Source: Candidatus Yanofskyibacteriota bacterium
GTDB taxonomy: Bacteria; Patescibacteriota; Minisyncoccia; 2-02-FULL-40-12; GWA2-44-9
Direction of reading: 5' to 3'
Length of the DNA: 50,485 nucleotides
NCBI GenBank assembly: GCA_020847715.1
Contig: JADLBM010000006.1
Coordinates: 1 to 50,485, forward strand
In this document: positions 24,460-32,301 of the stretch, in pieces
Layout: each line of letters starts with the position of its first letter
Position numbering within the stretch: position 1 is the first letter of the stretch
Translations under genes and position numbers: made by a program
Notes under the pieces: generated by a model
Database searches by the model: none
Told to the model about the DNA's origin: nothing
The model's input: the letters and a program-made list of their open reading frames with translations, nothing else

Positions 24460-24666
24460 ATGCTCTACAGCGACGCGTGTGACAGCGACCTTGTCAAAAT
24501 GGTGGCAGTGCTTCGGGCGAATCAGCTCGGTCAGCTTGCTGGTACGCGCGCAGATGCCCTGCATCACGCCATCGAACACCGCGGCGAAGGGCTCGACCTC
24601 GACGCAGTGTTGCAAGCAGTGAAGGAGCGCCTGCCTCGGTTTGGTCTCGAGGGAGCTGTTGCGTAA
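24460..24666 (+). pseudogene. unknown protein, 3' part, in frame after the TAG
   Basis: The 68 residues MLYSDACDSDLVKMVAVLRANQLG... follow the amber codon directly in the same frame. The region is helical and leucine-rich, ending VKERLPRFGLEGAVA. There is no separate ribosome site in front of its ATG except what lies inside the first ORF, which favours a former single gene. Coding character (regular third-position G/C) continues across the stop, so decay, if any, is recent. Confidence 0.55.
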
Positions 24667-24727
24667 GTCAGCTACTGTTCGCGCGGAGCCCCGAGCAATC
24701 CATATTCGCTCGGGGTCTTCTTCTTTG

Positions 24728-24736
24728 TGGTATGAT
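24728..24736 (+). promoter_or_regulatory. extended -10 promoter of tRNA-Leu(TAG)
   Basis: TGG is followed by TATGAT, 8 nt before the tRNA. No convincing -35 box is seen. Confidence 0.5.
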
Positions 24737-24744
24737 GGCCCCGC

Positions 24745-24826
24745 GCGCCCGTGGTGGAATTGGCAGACACGCCGCCCTTAGGAGGCGGTGCCGCAAGGCG
24801 TGGGGGTTCAAATCCCTCCGGGCGCA
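24745..24826 (+). tRNA. tRNA-Leu (anticodon TAG)
   Basis: This 82-nt class II tRNA has acceptor arms GCGCCCG/CGGGCGC and anticodon stem CCGCC/GGCGG around CTTAGGA. Anticodon TAG reads CTA; it does not read the amber codon. CCA is not encoded. A terminator follows at 24837-24863. Confidence 0.95.
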
Positions 24827-24836
24827 CATACGAACA

Positions 24837-24863
24837 AACAGGACGCGAAAGCGTCCTGTTTTG
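24837..24863 (+). terminator. terminator of tRNA-Leu(TAG)
   Basis: AACAGGACGC and GCGTCCTGTT flank a GAAA loop and end in a T-run. Confidence 0.8.
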
Positions 24864-24878
24864 CGTCATAGCGAGTGA

Positions 24879-25280
24879 CTACTTCAATTCTATCTTGAGG
24901 CGCTTTGTCTTTGCTTTCTCAAGAGTCGGAAGGCGGATGGTGAGGATGCCGTTCTTCATGCTCGCCTTTGCGCTGTCGGCGTCTACCTCTTCGGGAAGGA
25001 TGATGGAGCGGGAGAACGGGCCCCAGTAGAGTTCTTGGTAGAAGTAGTTCTGCGAGCGCACCTTGGATTCTGGTGACCGCGAACCCTTGATGGTGACCAT
25101 GTCGTTGAGAATGCTGATATCGATATCAGCAGCGGTTGCACCTGCGATGGTTGATTGGATAACGATATCTCCTTCGTCGCGATACACATCGACGGTCAGT
25201 GAGCCTTCAGGCTGTTCCTGCTCTTTCCGCGATGCGGCGAGCTGGATATCCAATTCTTCGTCATTCGGCATGTAGGGCAT
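24879..25280 (-). CDS. Hsp20/alpha-crystallin family small heat-shock protein
   Basis: Small heat-shock proteins hold unfolding proteins in an ATP-independent way. The 133-aa product has an alpha-crystallin domain from about 29 to 125, with LTVDVYRDEGDIVIQSTIAG, the LNDMVTIKGSR strand, FSRSIILPEEVDADSAKA and the family's hallmark near-end motif MKNGILTIRLP. The N-terminal arm is short. It lies 3 nt downstream of the PrsW gene on the same strand. Confidence 0.92.
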   Translation of the reverse strand: MPYMPNDEELDIQLAASRKEQEQPEGSLTVDVYRDEGDIVIQSTIAGATAADIDISILNDMVTIKGSRSPESKVRSQNYFYQELYWGPFSRSIILPEEVDADSAKASMKNGILTIRLPTLEKAKTKRLKIELK

Positions 25281-25283
25281 AGA

Positions 25284-26006
25284 TCACGCGACGCTGGGGG
25301 TCACCCGGTCGCCTCGTTCTTTGATTTTATCAAACAATACGGAGACGAGGAAGGCCATAGCCATCAACAGGATGGTGGAGAACAGGAGACTCACGGATTT
25401 ATGCATTTGCGAGATGAAGAGGTTGAATGTCCAGTGGAAGACGGTGGCGAGCGCAAATCCCATAGCAAAGAGCGCTTTTCGATGCGAAAAGTAGAACCAT
25501 GCGAGTGCGATGAAGTAGCCAAGAAGTGCCGAGGAGAGCGCGTGGAGCAGGGTGGCGCCGGCGAAGCGGAGCGACCAGATGCCCATCGTCGCCGCGAGGC
25601 CGTCCCCGATGACGCGGTTGATGACGAGAATGTTCTCCATTGCGGCGAATCCCATGGCTGCCGTGAGCATGTAGATCATTGCGTCGACGGGCTCATCGAA
25701 ATCGGGCGAGCGCAGGACGACGAAAAAGACGGCGAGGTACTTTACGCCCTCCTCGATGGCCGCGGCCCAGAGATAGAATAGAGGGCTACTCGAGAGGGTG
25801 GAGGGGTCCCCACCAAACACGCGCGCGATGAACTGCACAAAGAGAAGCTGGAACATAATGGCGAGCGGAGAAAGCATGATGCCCAGCAGGAGCACTTTGG
25901 TGATGAGCACCTTCGGCTCCGGATGGCAGTCTTTTCGCAACCAATACGCCAGCCAGATAAGGCTGGGGAGCGAACCGACGAAGACGAGCAAGAGGTACGA
26001 CCCCAT
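25284..26006 (-). CDS. PrsW-like intramembrane metalloprotease
   Basis: The 240-aa product has about seven TM segments. It carries the PrsW family residues: the EExxK motif in AAIEEGVKYLAVFF, AAMENILV in the next helix, and conserved histidines in LLHALSSALLG and FHWTFNL. In Bacillus PrsW clears an anti-sigma factor, but no sigma/anti-sigma pair is seen here, so the substrate is unknown. It lies between valS upstream and hsp20 downstream on the minus strand. Confidence 0.85.
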   Translation of the reverse strand: MGSYLLLVFVGSLPSLIWLAYWLRKDCHPEPKVLITKVLLLGIMLSPLAIMFQLLFVQFIARVFGGDPSTLSSSPLFYLWAAAIEEGVKYLAVFFVVLRSPDFDEPVDAMIYMLTAAMGFAAMENILVINRVIGDGLAATMGIWSLRFAGATLLHALSSALLGYFIALAWFYFSHRKALFAMGFALATVFHWTFNLFISQMHKSVSLLFSTILLMAMAFLVSVLFDKIKERGDRVTPSVA

Positions 26007-26012
26007 TACCGC

Positions 26013-28190
26013 CTATTCTACCACGGTAGGCCACGGAGCGACCATAAGGAGATCCTTCGGGTCGGTGCTTCCGGTCATGCGACCCCACAGCTCTTCGGTT
26101 ACGAATGGGGCGAACGGGTGAGCGAGCTTGAGCGTGTTCGCGATGACCCAGAGAAGAATCTGGAGCGTGCTTTCAGCGAGCGCAGGGTCCTGGAGCTGCG
26201 GCTTGCTGGCTTCAAGATAGATGTCGGCGAGCTCGTGCCACGCGAACTGGTAGACCTGCTGGGATGCCTCATGAAGGACGGAGTGCTCCAAATTCGCGGT
26301 GACGGCACCGATTGTTTCGTTGAGCTTTGCGAGGATAGCTGTGTCGGCGTCCGTTTTCGGTTCTGGCTGTGAGCGGGGGATTGTGAGGGCGCCATCCCCA
26401 AGATTCGTGAGCACGAATCGTACGATGTTCCAGAGTTTGTTTGCGAAGTACTTATATGCACGAATCTTGTCCTCGCTGATGCGACTGTCTGTTCCGGGAG
26501 TATTTCCCACGACGAGCGCCATGCGGGCCGCATCGGCACCGTACTTTGCGGCGACCTCGATAGGGTCGATGCCGTTTCCGAGCGACTTGGACATCTTCCG
26601 GCCTTGCGCATCCCGCACCGTGCCGTGGAGGTACACGGTGGAGAATGGGATGGTGTCGAGCGCGTAGCCGGTCATTAGAATCATGCGGGCGACCCAGAAG
26701 AAGAGGATTTCATATCCTGTTTCAAGAACGGCGGTCGGATGGTAGGTGCGCAGGTCGGCGGTGTCGTCCGGCCACCCGAGCGTGGAGAACGTCCACAAGG
26801 CAGAACTGAACCATGTATCAAGCGTGTCAGAGTCCTGCTCCCATCCCGCATCGGTCGGCTCTTCGCCGACGGTCATTTCGTTGTTGCGATACCATACCGG
26901 AACGCGGTGTCCGTACCAGATTTGCCTGCTGATGCACCAGTCGCGGAGGTTATCAATCCAGTGGAAATAGGTCTTTCCGAAATGCTCCGGAATGATGGTG
27001 ATGCGCCCATCGGCGACCGGTGCCCGCATGATGTCTTTGAGGGTTGTACCGCGACCCGGGATTTCCTTGTTCACATTCACGAACCACTGCAGTTTCGGGA
27101 GCGGCTCCACGATGCCGCCGGTACGCTCGGCGGTCGCCACACTCTGAGTGGTCGCCTCTTCCTTTTCGAGGAGTTTTTGCTCGCGAAGCCATGCCACTAC
27201 GACTTCTCGAGCCTCGGTAACCTTTTTCCCGTTGAGCTCTGGCCCTCCAACCGTCATTCGCGCGTATTCGTTGATAACCTGCGGTGCGGGCAGATTATGC
27301 CGCTGAGCGATATCCCAGTCGGTCATGCTGTGCGCGGGGGTGACACCGACAGCTCCTGTGCCGAACGCCGGATCAGCCGCGGGGTCAGCAACGATGGTGA
27401 TGTGGAGCGGAACGCCGCAAAACATTACGTCGTACTCTTTTCCGATGTAGGCGCGATAGCGCTCATCGTCTGGGTTCACAGCGACCGCTGTGTCGCCAAC
27501 CTTTGTTTCGGGGCGAGTTGTTGAAATGGGGATAGGGAAGTCCTTTGCATATCGGAACGTGTAGAGCTGTGCGGTCCGTTCTTCGTAGACGATCTCGTCA
27601 TCGGAGATGGTTGTTTGGCCTTTGGGGTCCCAGTTGACGATGCGGTTGCCGCGATAGATGAGGCCGTCATCGTACATGCGCTTGAACATCGTTCGTACCG
27701 CGGTGCTTCGCGGGGCGTCCAGCGTGAACGCTTCGCGATCCCAGTCGCAGGAGGCGCCCATAACCTTGATCTGTGACGTGATAACCTCGTGGTGATGCTC
27801 AACGAACGCGCTGATGCGGCGCAGGAGCTCTTCCCGTCCGAGGTCGTGGCGACTCTTTCCTTCCTTTTTCATAATCTCTTTCTCGACGACCGACTGGGTC
27901 GCGATGGCGGCATGATCAGTCCCTGGAAGCCAAAGGGTGCGGCGGCCCTGCATGCGCGCGTAGCGCACCATGATGTCTTCTACGGTGAGCATGAGTGCGT
28001 GTCCCATATGGAGGACGCCCGTCACATTCGGCGGGGGCATGATCATGGAGAATACAGGGGCATCGGGCTTCGTGATGCCGGCCGCAATGCACGCGTCCGG
28101 GCTGAAGAATCCGCTCTCGCGCCATCGCGTATAGATGGCCGTTTCAGCAGATGCGGGGTCGTAGTTCTTGGGAAGCTCGTGTGCGCTCAT
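26013..28190 (-). CDS. valS: valyl-tRNA synthetase (short form)
   Basis: ValRS charges tRNA-Val. The 725-aa product has the class I HIGH-type motif PPPNVTGVLHMGHAL near residue 45, a CP1 editing domain (TTRPETKVGDTAVAVNP), the catalytic KMSKS in GRKMSKSLGNGIDP and an anticodon-binding helical domain. E. coli ValRS has about 950 aa; the C-terminal coiled-coil arm that holds the tRNA elbow is missing. Its ATG overlaps the tsaD stop by 4 nt. The track ORF adds 18 upstream codons that run into tsaD. Confidence 0.95.
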   Translation of the reverse strand: MSAHELPKNYDPASAETAIYTRWRESGFFSPDACIAAGITKPDAPVFSMIMPPPNVTGVLHMGHALMLTVEDIMVRYARMQGRRTLWLPGTDHAAIATQSVVEKEIMKKEGKSRHDLGREELLRRISAFVEHHHEVITSQIKVMGASCDWDREAFTLDAPRSTAVRTMFKRMYDDGLIYRGNRIVNWDPKGQTTISDDEIVYEERTAQLYTFRYAKDFPIPISTTRPETKVGDTAVAVNPDDERYRAYIGKEYDVMFCGVPLHITIVADPAADPAFGTGAVGVTPAHSMTDWDIAQRHNLPAPQVINEYARMTVGGPELNGKKVTEAREVVVAWLREQKLLEKEEATTQSVATAERTGGIVEPLPKLQWFVNVNKEIPGRGTTLKDIMRAPVADGRITIIPEHFGKTYFHWIDNLRDWCISRQIWYGHRVPVWYRNNEMTVGEEPTDAGWEQDSDTLDTWFSSALWTFSTLGWPDDTADLRTYHPTAVLETGYEILFFWVARMILMTGYALDTIPFSTVYLHGTVRDAQGRKMSKSLGNGIDPIEVAAKYGADAARMALVVGNTPGTDSRISEDKIRAYKYFANKLWNIVRFVLTNLGDGALTIPRSQPEPKTDADTAILAKLNETIGAVTANLEHSVLHEASQQVYQFAWHELADIYLEASKPQLQDPALAESTLQILLWVIANTLKLAHPFAPFVTEELWGRMTGSTDPKDLLMVAPWPTVVE

Positions 28191-29254
28191 GTTGTTGTAT
28201 TCTGCCCCAATCGGAGATTCGCGTCCATGGCGAGGTGCTCCCACGGCGTGGCGCCGGACGCGGCGTATGCAAAGTATCCTGCGACGGCAATCATCGCCGC
28301 GTTATCAGTCGTGTACCGAAGCTCGGGGAGGACGCACTGGAGATTATTCTCGCGGCACGCCACATCGAGGCGCTGACGGAGAAGAGTATTTGCGCTCACG
28401 CCGCCGGAGAGCAGGATGGCGCGAACCTGGTGTTGGGTGGCGGCTCGAATCGCTTTTTGGACAAGGACATCGACAGCCGCCTCTTGGAATGACGCGGCGA
28501 TATCCGCCTTTTCCTGCTCGGTGAGCTCGCGGGTGCTTCCGGTGATGTCGCGAATGAGGTACAGGACAGCAGTCTTGAGGCCGCTGTAGGAGAAGTCGAA
28601 GGTGTCTGCCTTCAGCATTGGGCGGGGGAGTGTGTATCGGGCCGGGTCGCCTGCACGTGCAAGTGTTGAGACTTTCGGTCCGCCCGGGTACGACAGCCCG
28701 AGAAGACGAGCGACCTTGTCGAACGCTTCACCAACAGCGTCGTCTTTCGTTTCGCCGATAATCTCGTAGGTCCCGTGGTCGCGCATGAGCACAAGGTCGG
28801 TGTGTCCGCCGGAAACAACGAGATTGAGCAGGGGAAAATCGGGGAGCTGAGCATCTCCTTCGCTTGGCGGGAGCCAATTGGAATGGATGTGGCCGTCCAT
28901 GTGGTCGACCCCCACGAGGGGGACGCTCCATTTCCACGCAAGGGTGCGCGCGAATGTGAGGCCGACGAGGAGCGCAGGTGCAAGACCTGGGCCTCGAGTG
29001 ACGGCAATGAGGTCGACGGGGGCAGTCTGATTGGCATCGCGGAGCGCCTGCTCGACGACGGGGCCAACATTCGCTGCATGCTCGCGGGCTGCGAGCGCTG
29101 GAACGACGCCGCCGTACTGCTCGTGAAGCGCGACTTGCGAAGAGATAGCATTCGAGCGCACTCGGATGGCATCGCCCCCGCCGGAGCGGGGGCTAATCTC
29201 AACGACAGATGCGGCGGTCTCATCGCACGATGTTTCGATAGCGAGAATATTCAT
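28187..29254 (-). CDS. tsaD: tRNA N6-threonylcarbamoyladenosine synthase catalytic subunit TsaD
   Basis: TsaD transfers the threonylcarbamoyl group onto A37 of tRNAs that read ANN codons. The 355-aa product starts MNILAIETSCDETAASVVE and has VPALAAREHAANVGPVV (metal histidine region; usually H-x-x-x-H, here H-x-x-x-N), NLVVSGGHTDLVLM, DDAVGEAFDKVARLLGL, the YPGGPKV loop and LLSGGVSANT. A GAAAGG site precedes the ATG. It lies between tRNA-Glu and valS on the same strand, a theme of tRNA maturation and charging. Confidence 0.95.
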   Translation of the reverse strand: MNILAIETSCDETAASVVEISPRSGGGDAIRVRSNAISSQVALHEQYGGVVPALAAREHAANVGPVVEQALRDANQTAPVDLIAVTRGPGLAPALLVGLTFARTLAWKWSVPLVGVDHMDGHIHSNWLPPSEGDAQLPDFPLLNLVVSGGHTDLVLMRDHGTYEIIGETKDDAVGEAFDKVARLLGLSYPGGPKVSTLARAGDPARYTLPRPMLKADTFDFSYSGLKTAVLYLIRDITGSTRELTEQEKADIAASFQEAAVDVLVQKAIRAATQHQVRAILLSGGVSANTLLRQRLDVACRENNLQCVLPELRYTTDNAAMIAVAGYFAYAASGATPWEHLAMDANLRLGQNTTT

Positions 29255-29298
29255 GAGCCTTTCGAGAGAGTAAAGCGAGTGAGATGTTGATTACATTG

Positions 29299-29373
29299 TA
29301 GCGCCGACGGGATTTGAACCCGTGTTACTGGGATGAAAACCCAGCGTCCTGGACCGGGCTAGACGACGGCGCC
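29299..29373 (-). tRNA. tRNA-Glu (anticodon TTC)
   Basis: The acceptor stem GGCGCCG/CGGCGCT has a G-T end pair. The anticodon stem CTGGG/CCCAG surrounds TTTTCAT, and the T-loop is TTCAAAT. CCA is not encoded. No terminator follows before tsaD, so cotranscription is likely. Confidence 0.94.
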
Positions 29374-29454
29374 ATTTGACAACTACTGATTTTAGCAGGT
29401 TTCCTGCTTTTTTCAACAGAAAAGAATCCCCCGTGGGTCCGGGGGATGGTGGCG

Positions 29455-29913
29455 CTACTCGCCTGTTGGGGACAGTACTGCGACCGCGACGCTGACGGCC
29501 TCGTCGAGCGTCGGCACGATAAACCCTGCGACCTCGCGAATCATCGAATGCCAGTGCACGTTGGGGTCGTCCATGGCGATGACGATGGGCTTCCGGAACG
29601 CGTCGGCCCAGGCGATTTCCATTACGGTCCCGATCGACACCGTTCGCGCCCCGACCAGGTTGACCAGGATGAGGTCACATCGCATGACGTCCATGCGATC
29701 TCGGCAGGTGATGCCCTTCTGGGATGAGAGTGGGAGCTCTTCGTGGGGGCCCGTAATGACTCCTGCGGGGCGCAGGTACTGCTTTCCGCGCATCGGCGAT
29801 GCGGCAACGATGTGTGGCGGGAGTAGCTCCGCAACATGCGTGCGCCACCTCGTGCACTCTTCGTAGGTAGACCCTACGATGGGGCCAGCCAAGTAGATCA
29901 AGAATTCTCGCAC
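29455..29913 (-). CDS. nucleoside 2-deoxyribosyltransferase-like protein
   Basis: Family members swap bases on deoxynucleosides or hydrolyse nucleotides. The product begins FLIYLAGPIVGSTYEE, followed by RDRMDVMRCDLILVNLVGARTVSIGTVMEIAWADAF, where the aspartate, asparagine and glutamate of the active-site region are visible. I use GTG at 29913, because a GGAGG lies 7 nt upstream of it while the track ATG at 29925 has none. It appears to be monocistronic. Confidence 0.78.
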   Translation of the reverse strand: MREFLIYLAGPIVGSTYEECTRWRTHVAELLPPHIVAASPMRGKQYLRPAGVITGPHEELPLSSQKGITCRDRMDVMRCDLILVNLVGARTVSIGTVMEIAWADAFRKPIVIAMDDPNVHWHSMIREVAGFIVPTLDEAVSVAVAVLSPTGE

Positions 29914-29950
29914 CGATACCTCCATGAATGTGCTCGGGGAACTCTACAAC

Positions 29951-29981
29951 AACAAACCGCCCAAGGGAAGGGCGGTTTGTT
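29951..29981 (-). terminator. terminator of the infC-rpmI-rplT operon
   Basis: AACAAACCGCCC and GGGCGGTTTGTT arms lie 16 nt past the rplT stop; on the minus strand the hairpin ends in a T-rich arm. Confidence 0.75.
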
Positions 29982-29996
29982 CGAGCGATGCGAGAG

Positions 29997-30338
29997 CTAT
30001 TTTGTCGCGACGATCTGCGCGAAGATGTCAGGGTGTTTTGCGGCGATTACCGATAGGACTTTGCGGTCGATTTCGATGTGCGCCGCCTTCAGCTGGGCGA
30101 TGAGCTTGGAGTAGGAGACGCCGTTGTCGCGGGCTGCCGCGCCGACGCGGACGGTCCACAGGCGACGCATGGTGCGCTTTTTCTTCTTGCGGTCAGCAAA
30201 CTGGAATGTCCACGCGTGCAGGAGTGCTTCCTTCGCTGCGCGGAATTTTGTTTTACGACCCCACTTGAAGCCCTTCGCTTGTTTGAGTAGGCGCTTGCGG
30301 CGGGCGTTGGCGGTTGATCCTCGTTTGACTCTGGTCAT
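29997..30338 (-). CDS. rplT: 50S ribosomal protein L20
   Basis: L20 binds 23S rRNA early in assembly. The 113-aa product has the typical basic N-terminus MTRVKRGSTANARRKRLLKQAKGFKWGRKTKFRAAKEA and the conserved RRLWTVRVGAAARDNGVSYSKLIAQLKAAHI. It is the third gene of the classical infC-rpmI-rplT order and ends shortly before a terminator. Confidence 0.97.
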   Translation of the reverse strand: MTRVKRGSTANARRKRLLKQAKGFKWGRKTKFRAAKEALLHAWTFQFADRKKKKRTMRRLWTVRVGAAARDNGVSYSKLIAQLKAAHIEIDRKVLSVIAAKHPDIFAQIVATK

Positions 30339-30359
30339 GGTGGTGTAGTACGGGAATGA

Positions 30360-30578
30360 TTATTGCTCGGAAGAAATATGGCGGGACGGCAAGAGCTTCT
30401 GGAAGCTCTTTGCGAACTCGACGGGGGAGCCCTTCTGGCCGTGCTTGTGCAGGCCGGTCGAGCCGCTGTCCTTTGCGTTGAAATGGTTCTGGCCGGGCTT
30501 ACGCTTCAACACCTTGCCGGTGCCGGTGATCTTGATGCGCTTTGCCAGGGAACGATTGCTTTTGTGGGTTTTCGACAT
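30360..30578 (-). CDS. rpmI: 50S ribosomal protein L35
   Basis: The 72-aa product shows the family start MSKTHKSNRSLAKRIKITGTGKVLKRKPGQNHF, the central K-rich segment and a C-terminal SFQKLLPSRH. It lies between infC and rplT with short gaps, in the conserved operon. Confidence 0.95.
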   Translation of the reverse strand: MSKTHKSNRSLAKRIKITGTGKVLKRKPGQNHFNAKDSGSTGLHKHGQKGSPVEFAKSFQKLLPSRHISSEQ

Positions 30579-30586
30579 ATGAATTG

Positions 30587-31135
30587 CTATTCAGTGGCTG
30601 GCGGCTGCTTCGGAGCGACCTTCTGTCCCTTCGCTTTCTGGATGACGAGCACCCAACCGTAGGGACCGCGGATTGGCTCGCGTTGACGGGTAAAGGGGAC
30701 TGAGAGCTTCGTGAGGAAGGTCTCGAGCTGTTCGAGTCCCTTCTGCGCGAACGCTTTTTCGCGTCCGCGGAGCGTGAGCTCGACTTTCACCCAGTGGCCG
30801 TCATTGAGGAACTCATCGGCCTTCTTTGCCTTGAACATCAGGTCGTGAATGCCGGTTTTGAAGCCAACACGCACTGCTTTCGTCTGCTGTTCTTTGACCT
30901 TCGGCCGAGCCTTTTCCTCCTTGGACTTGGTGTACATGTACTTCCCATAGTCCATGATCTTGGCGATAGGGGGTTGGGCCATGGGGCTCACCTCTACCAG
31001 GTCAAGATCCTTCTCCTTTGCTAGCCGCAGCGCGTCAAAAGTCTTCATAACCCCCAACTGCTTGCCGTCCTGGTCGATGACCTGGACTTCGGGGATGCGG
31101 ATCTGATGATTGACGCGGAGTTCTCGGGTAGCCAA
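30587..31135 (-). CDS. infC: translation initiation factor IF-3
   Basis: IF-3 keeps subunits apart and checks the start codon. The 182-aa product has RELRVNHQIRIPEVQVIDQDGKQLGV, a central linker helix with SKEEKARPKVKEQQTKAVRVG, and the C-terminal DFLNDGHWVKVELTLRGRE-type domain (here DEFLNDGHWVKVELTLRGRE). No ATG is available: the frame begins with TTG at 31135, or with ATT at 31141 two codons upstream. An AUU start is the hallmark of autoregulated infC in E. coli, so a rare start is plausible here. Confidence 0.93.
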   Translation of the reverse strand: MATRELRVNHQIRIPEVQVIDQDGKQLGVMKTFDALRLAKEKDLDLVEVSPMAQPPIAKIMDYGKYMYTKSKEEKARPKVKEQQTKAVRVGFKTGIHDLMFKAKKADEFLNDGHWVKVELTLRGREKAFAQKGLEQLETFLTKLSVPFTRQREPIRGPYGWVLVIQKAKGQKVAPKQPPATE

Positions 31136-31160
31136 GACAATAAGAAAATCAGGCGTGGGG

Positions 31161-31189
31161 AGTATACCACGGGCGCTTCGTTTTGTGAA
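31161..31189 (-). promoter_or_regulatory. predicted promoter of the infC operon
   Basis: TTCACA and TATACT are separated by 17 nt. The predicted transcript would have a leader of only about 15 nt, too short for an extensive L20-binding leader. Confidence 0.65.
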
Positions 31190-31199
31190 GCCCCCTGCG

Positions 31200-31727
31200 C
31201 TATTTTGCGGGACAGGAGCCCCAGAGTCCTCGGCTCGCTTCCCGTGCTTCCGCCTGGGCTGCGGCGAACTCCTTGGCGTGGGCGATGTCGGGTGGATAGG
31301 TGTTGGCGTATGCGTATCCGCGGGCGACGAGCTGAAGGTTCACAAAGGTGCCATCCGCGAGGTAGATGTAACGCAGGAGGCGGCCGTATTTATCGGTATC
31401 ACTGATATCGCGCACGAGGCGAACGAACTGTCCTTCGACGAGGGATGCGTTGTAGGAGGATGCCTCTTTTCCGAAGCACTGCACAGGGCGGCGCGGATCA
31501 ACGGTCTCGGGCGTGTTGACCCCAATGTATCGCACGCGAGTGCCTCCTTCGATCTCAATGGTGTCGCCGTCTACAACCTTTGTGACCAGCACCATGCCGG
31601 AAGGCGCCGGCTTTGGCGTCGCGGTAAGCTCGGGATTGTTGTGGCGGTCGCGCGACTCGGTCAGCCACTGCGTATAGAGCGCGATGATGAGGAGTGCGGC
31701 GGCGGTGAGGATGCGTTTCGTTGGCAT
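31200..31727 (-). CDS. secreted or anchored thermonuclease (SNase-like)
   Basis: Micrococcal-nuclease-like enzymes cut DNA and RNA outside the cell. From the ATG at 31727 the 175-aa product has a signal/anchor (ILTAAALLIIALYTQ) and then the SNase core. The core shows VDGDTIEIEGGTRVRYIGVNTPET with its calcium-binding aspartate and catalytic arginine, and the later DTDKYGRLLRYIYL with the second arginine. This is a typical CPR nutrient-scavenging gene. It starts 1 nt after the exonuclease-like gene and is coupled to it. Confidence 0.9.
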   Translation of the reverse strand: MPTKRILTAAALLIIALYTQWLTESRDRHNNPELTATPKPAPSGMVLVTKVVDGDTIEIEGGTRVRYIGVNTPETVDPRRPVQCFGKEASSYNASLVEGQFVRLVRDISDTDKYGRLLRYIYLADGTFVNLQLVARGYAYANTYPPDIAHAKEFAAAQAEAREASRGLWGSCPAK

Positions 31728-31728
31728 A

Positions 31729-32256
31729 TTAGCGGTAGAGGAGTGCGCGGAGCACTTCAAGCTGTTTTAAGGCCCCATCCATGGCCCGTCGAGGGAGCGG
31801 TTCTGGAACAATAGCGAGTCGCTTGCAGATACTATCAAGCGTTGGCGCAGCGAGTCCGAGACGTGACCACGCAAGCGTGAATAAGTCGATGCGATGGTAG
31901 TCGGTCGGGTCCTCGATACCAGCAACCTTGAATCCTGCATCAAGGAACGAGTAGGCGAGGAAGACGTTGTAGGAGCAGAAGACGGCGTCGTGCGCCTTAT
32001 CGGCATAAACCGTGAGCGCGGTCTCCAACGATACGGCGTTTCGCCATGTCGCGGGATTGTACCCCGCCACCTCGAGGGCTTTCTTCGCGCCGGTTGCGAT
32101 GTGGAGCGGCTTGATGCGCGCATGGTACTGGTCGCCAACCTTGAGGGTGCGCTGGTCGACGATGAGGACCGCGATTTCAATAATCTCGTGAACGGCGGCA
32201 TCAAGGCCGGTCGTCTCGATATCGGTGATGGCGAGGGGGCGGTCTCGGAATCTCAT
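31729..32256 (-). CDS. DnaQ-like 3'-5' exonuclease-fold protein, motif-deviant
   Basis: The 175-aa product has the ExoI motif AITDIETTGLDAAVHEIIEIAVLIVD, as in DnaQ/DEDD exonucleases. The second motif region reads CSYNVFLAYSFLDAGF in place of the usual HNxxFDxxFL, and the third reads PRRAMDGALKQLEV, with arginine where the catalytic histidine is usual. The aspartates of motifs I and III remain. It may be a weak or altered nuclease. It lies directly upstream of the SNase gene. Confidence 0.75.
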   Translation of the reverse strand: MRFRDRPLAITDIETTGLDAAVHEIIEIAVLIVDQRTLKVGDQYHARIKPLHIATGAKKALEVAGYNPATWRNAVSLETALTVYADKAHDAVFCSYNVFLAYSFLDAGFKVAGIEDPTDYHRIDLFTLAWSRLGLAAPTLDSICKRLAIVPEPLPRRAMDGALKQLEVLRALLYR

Positions 32257-32270
32257 GGCACCACTCTAGC

Positions 32271-32301
32271 AAGAAAAAGCCCCTCACGGGAGGAGGGGCT
32301 T
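32271..32301 (-). terminator. terminator overlapping the end of the VWA gene
   Basis: On the minus strand AAGCCCC and GGGGCTT arms are followed by TTTTCTT. The hairpin overlaps the last codons of the VWA gene. Confidence 0.75.
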
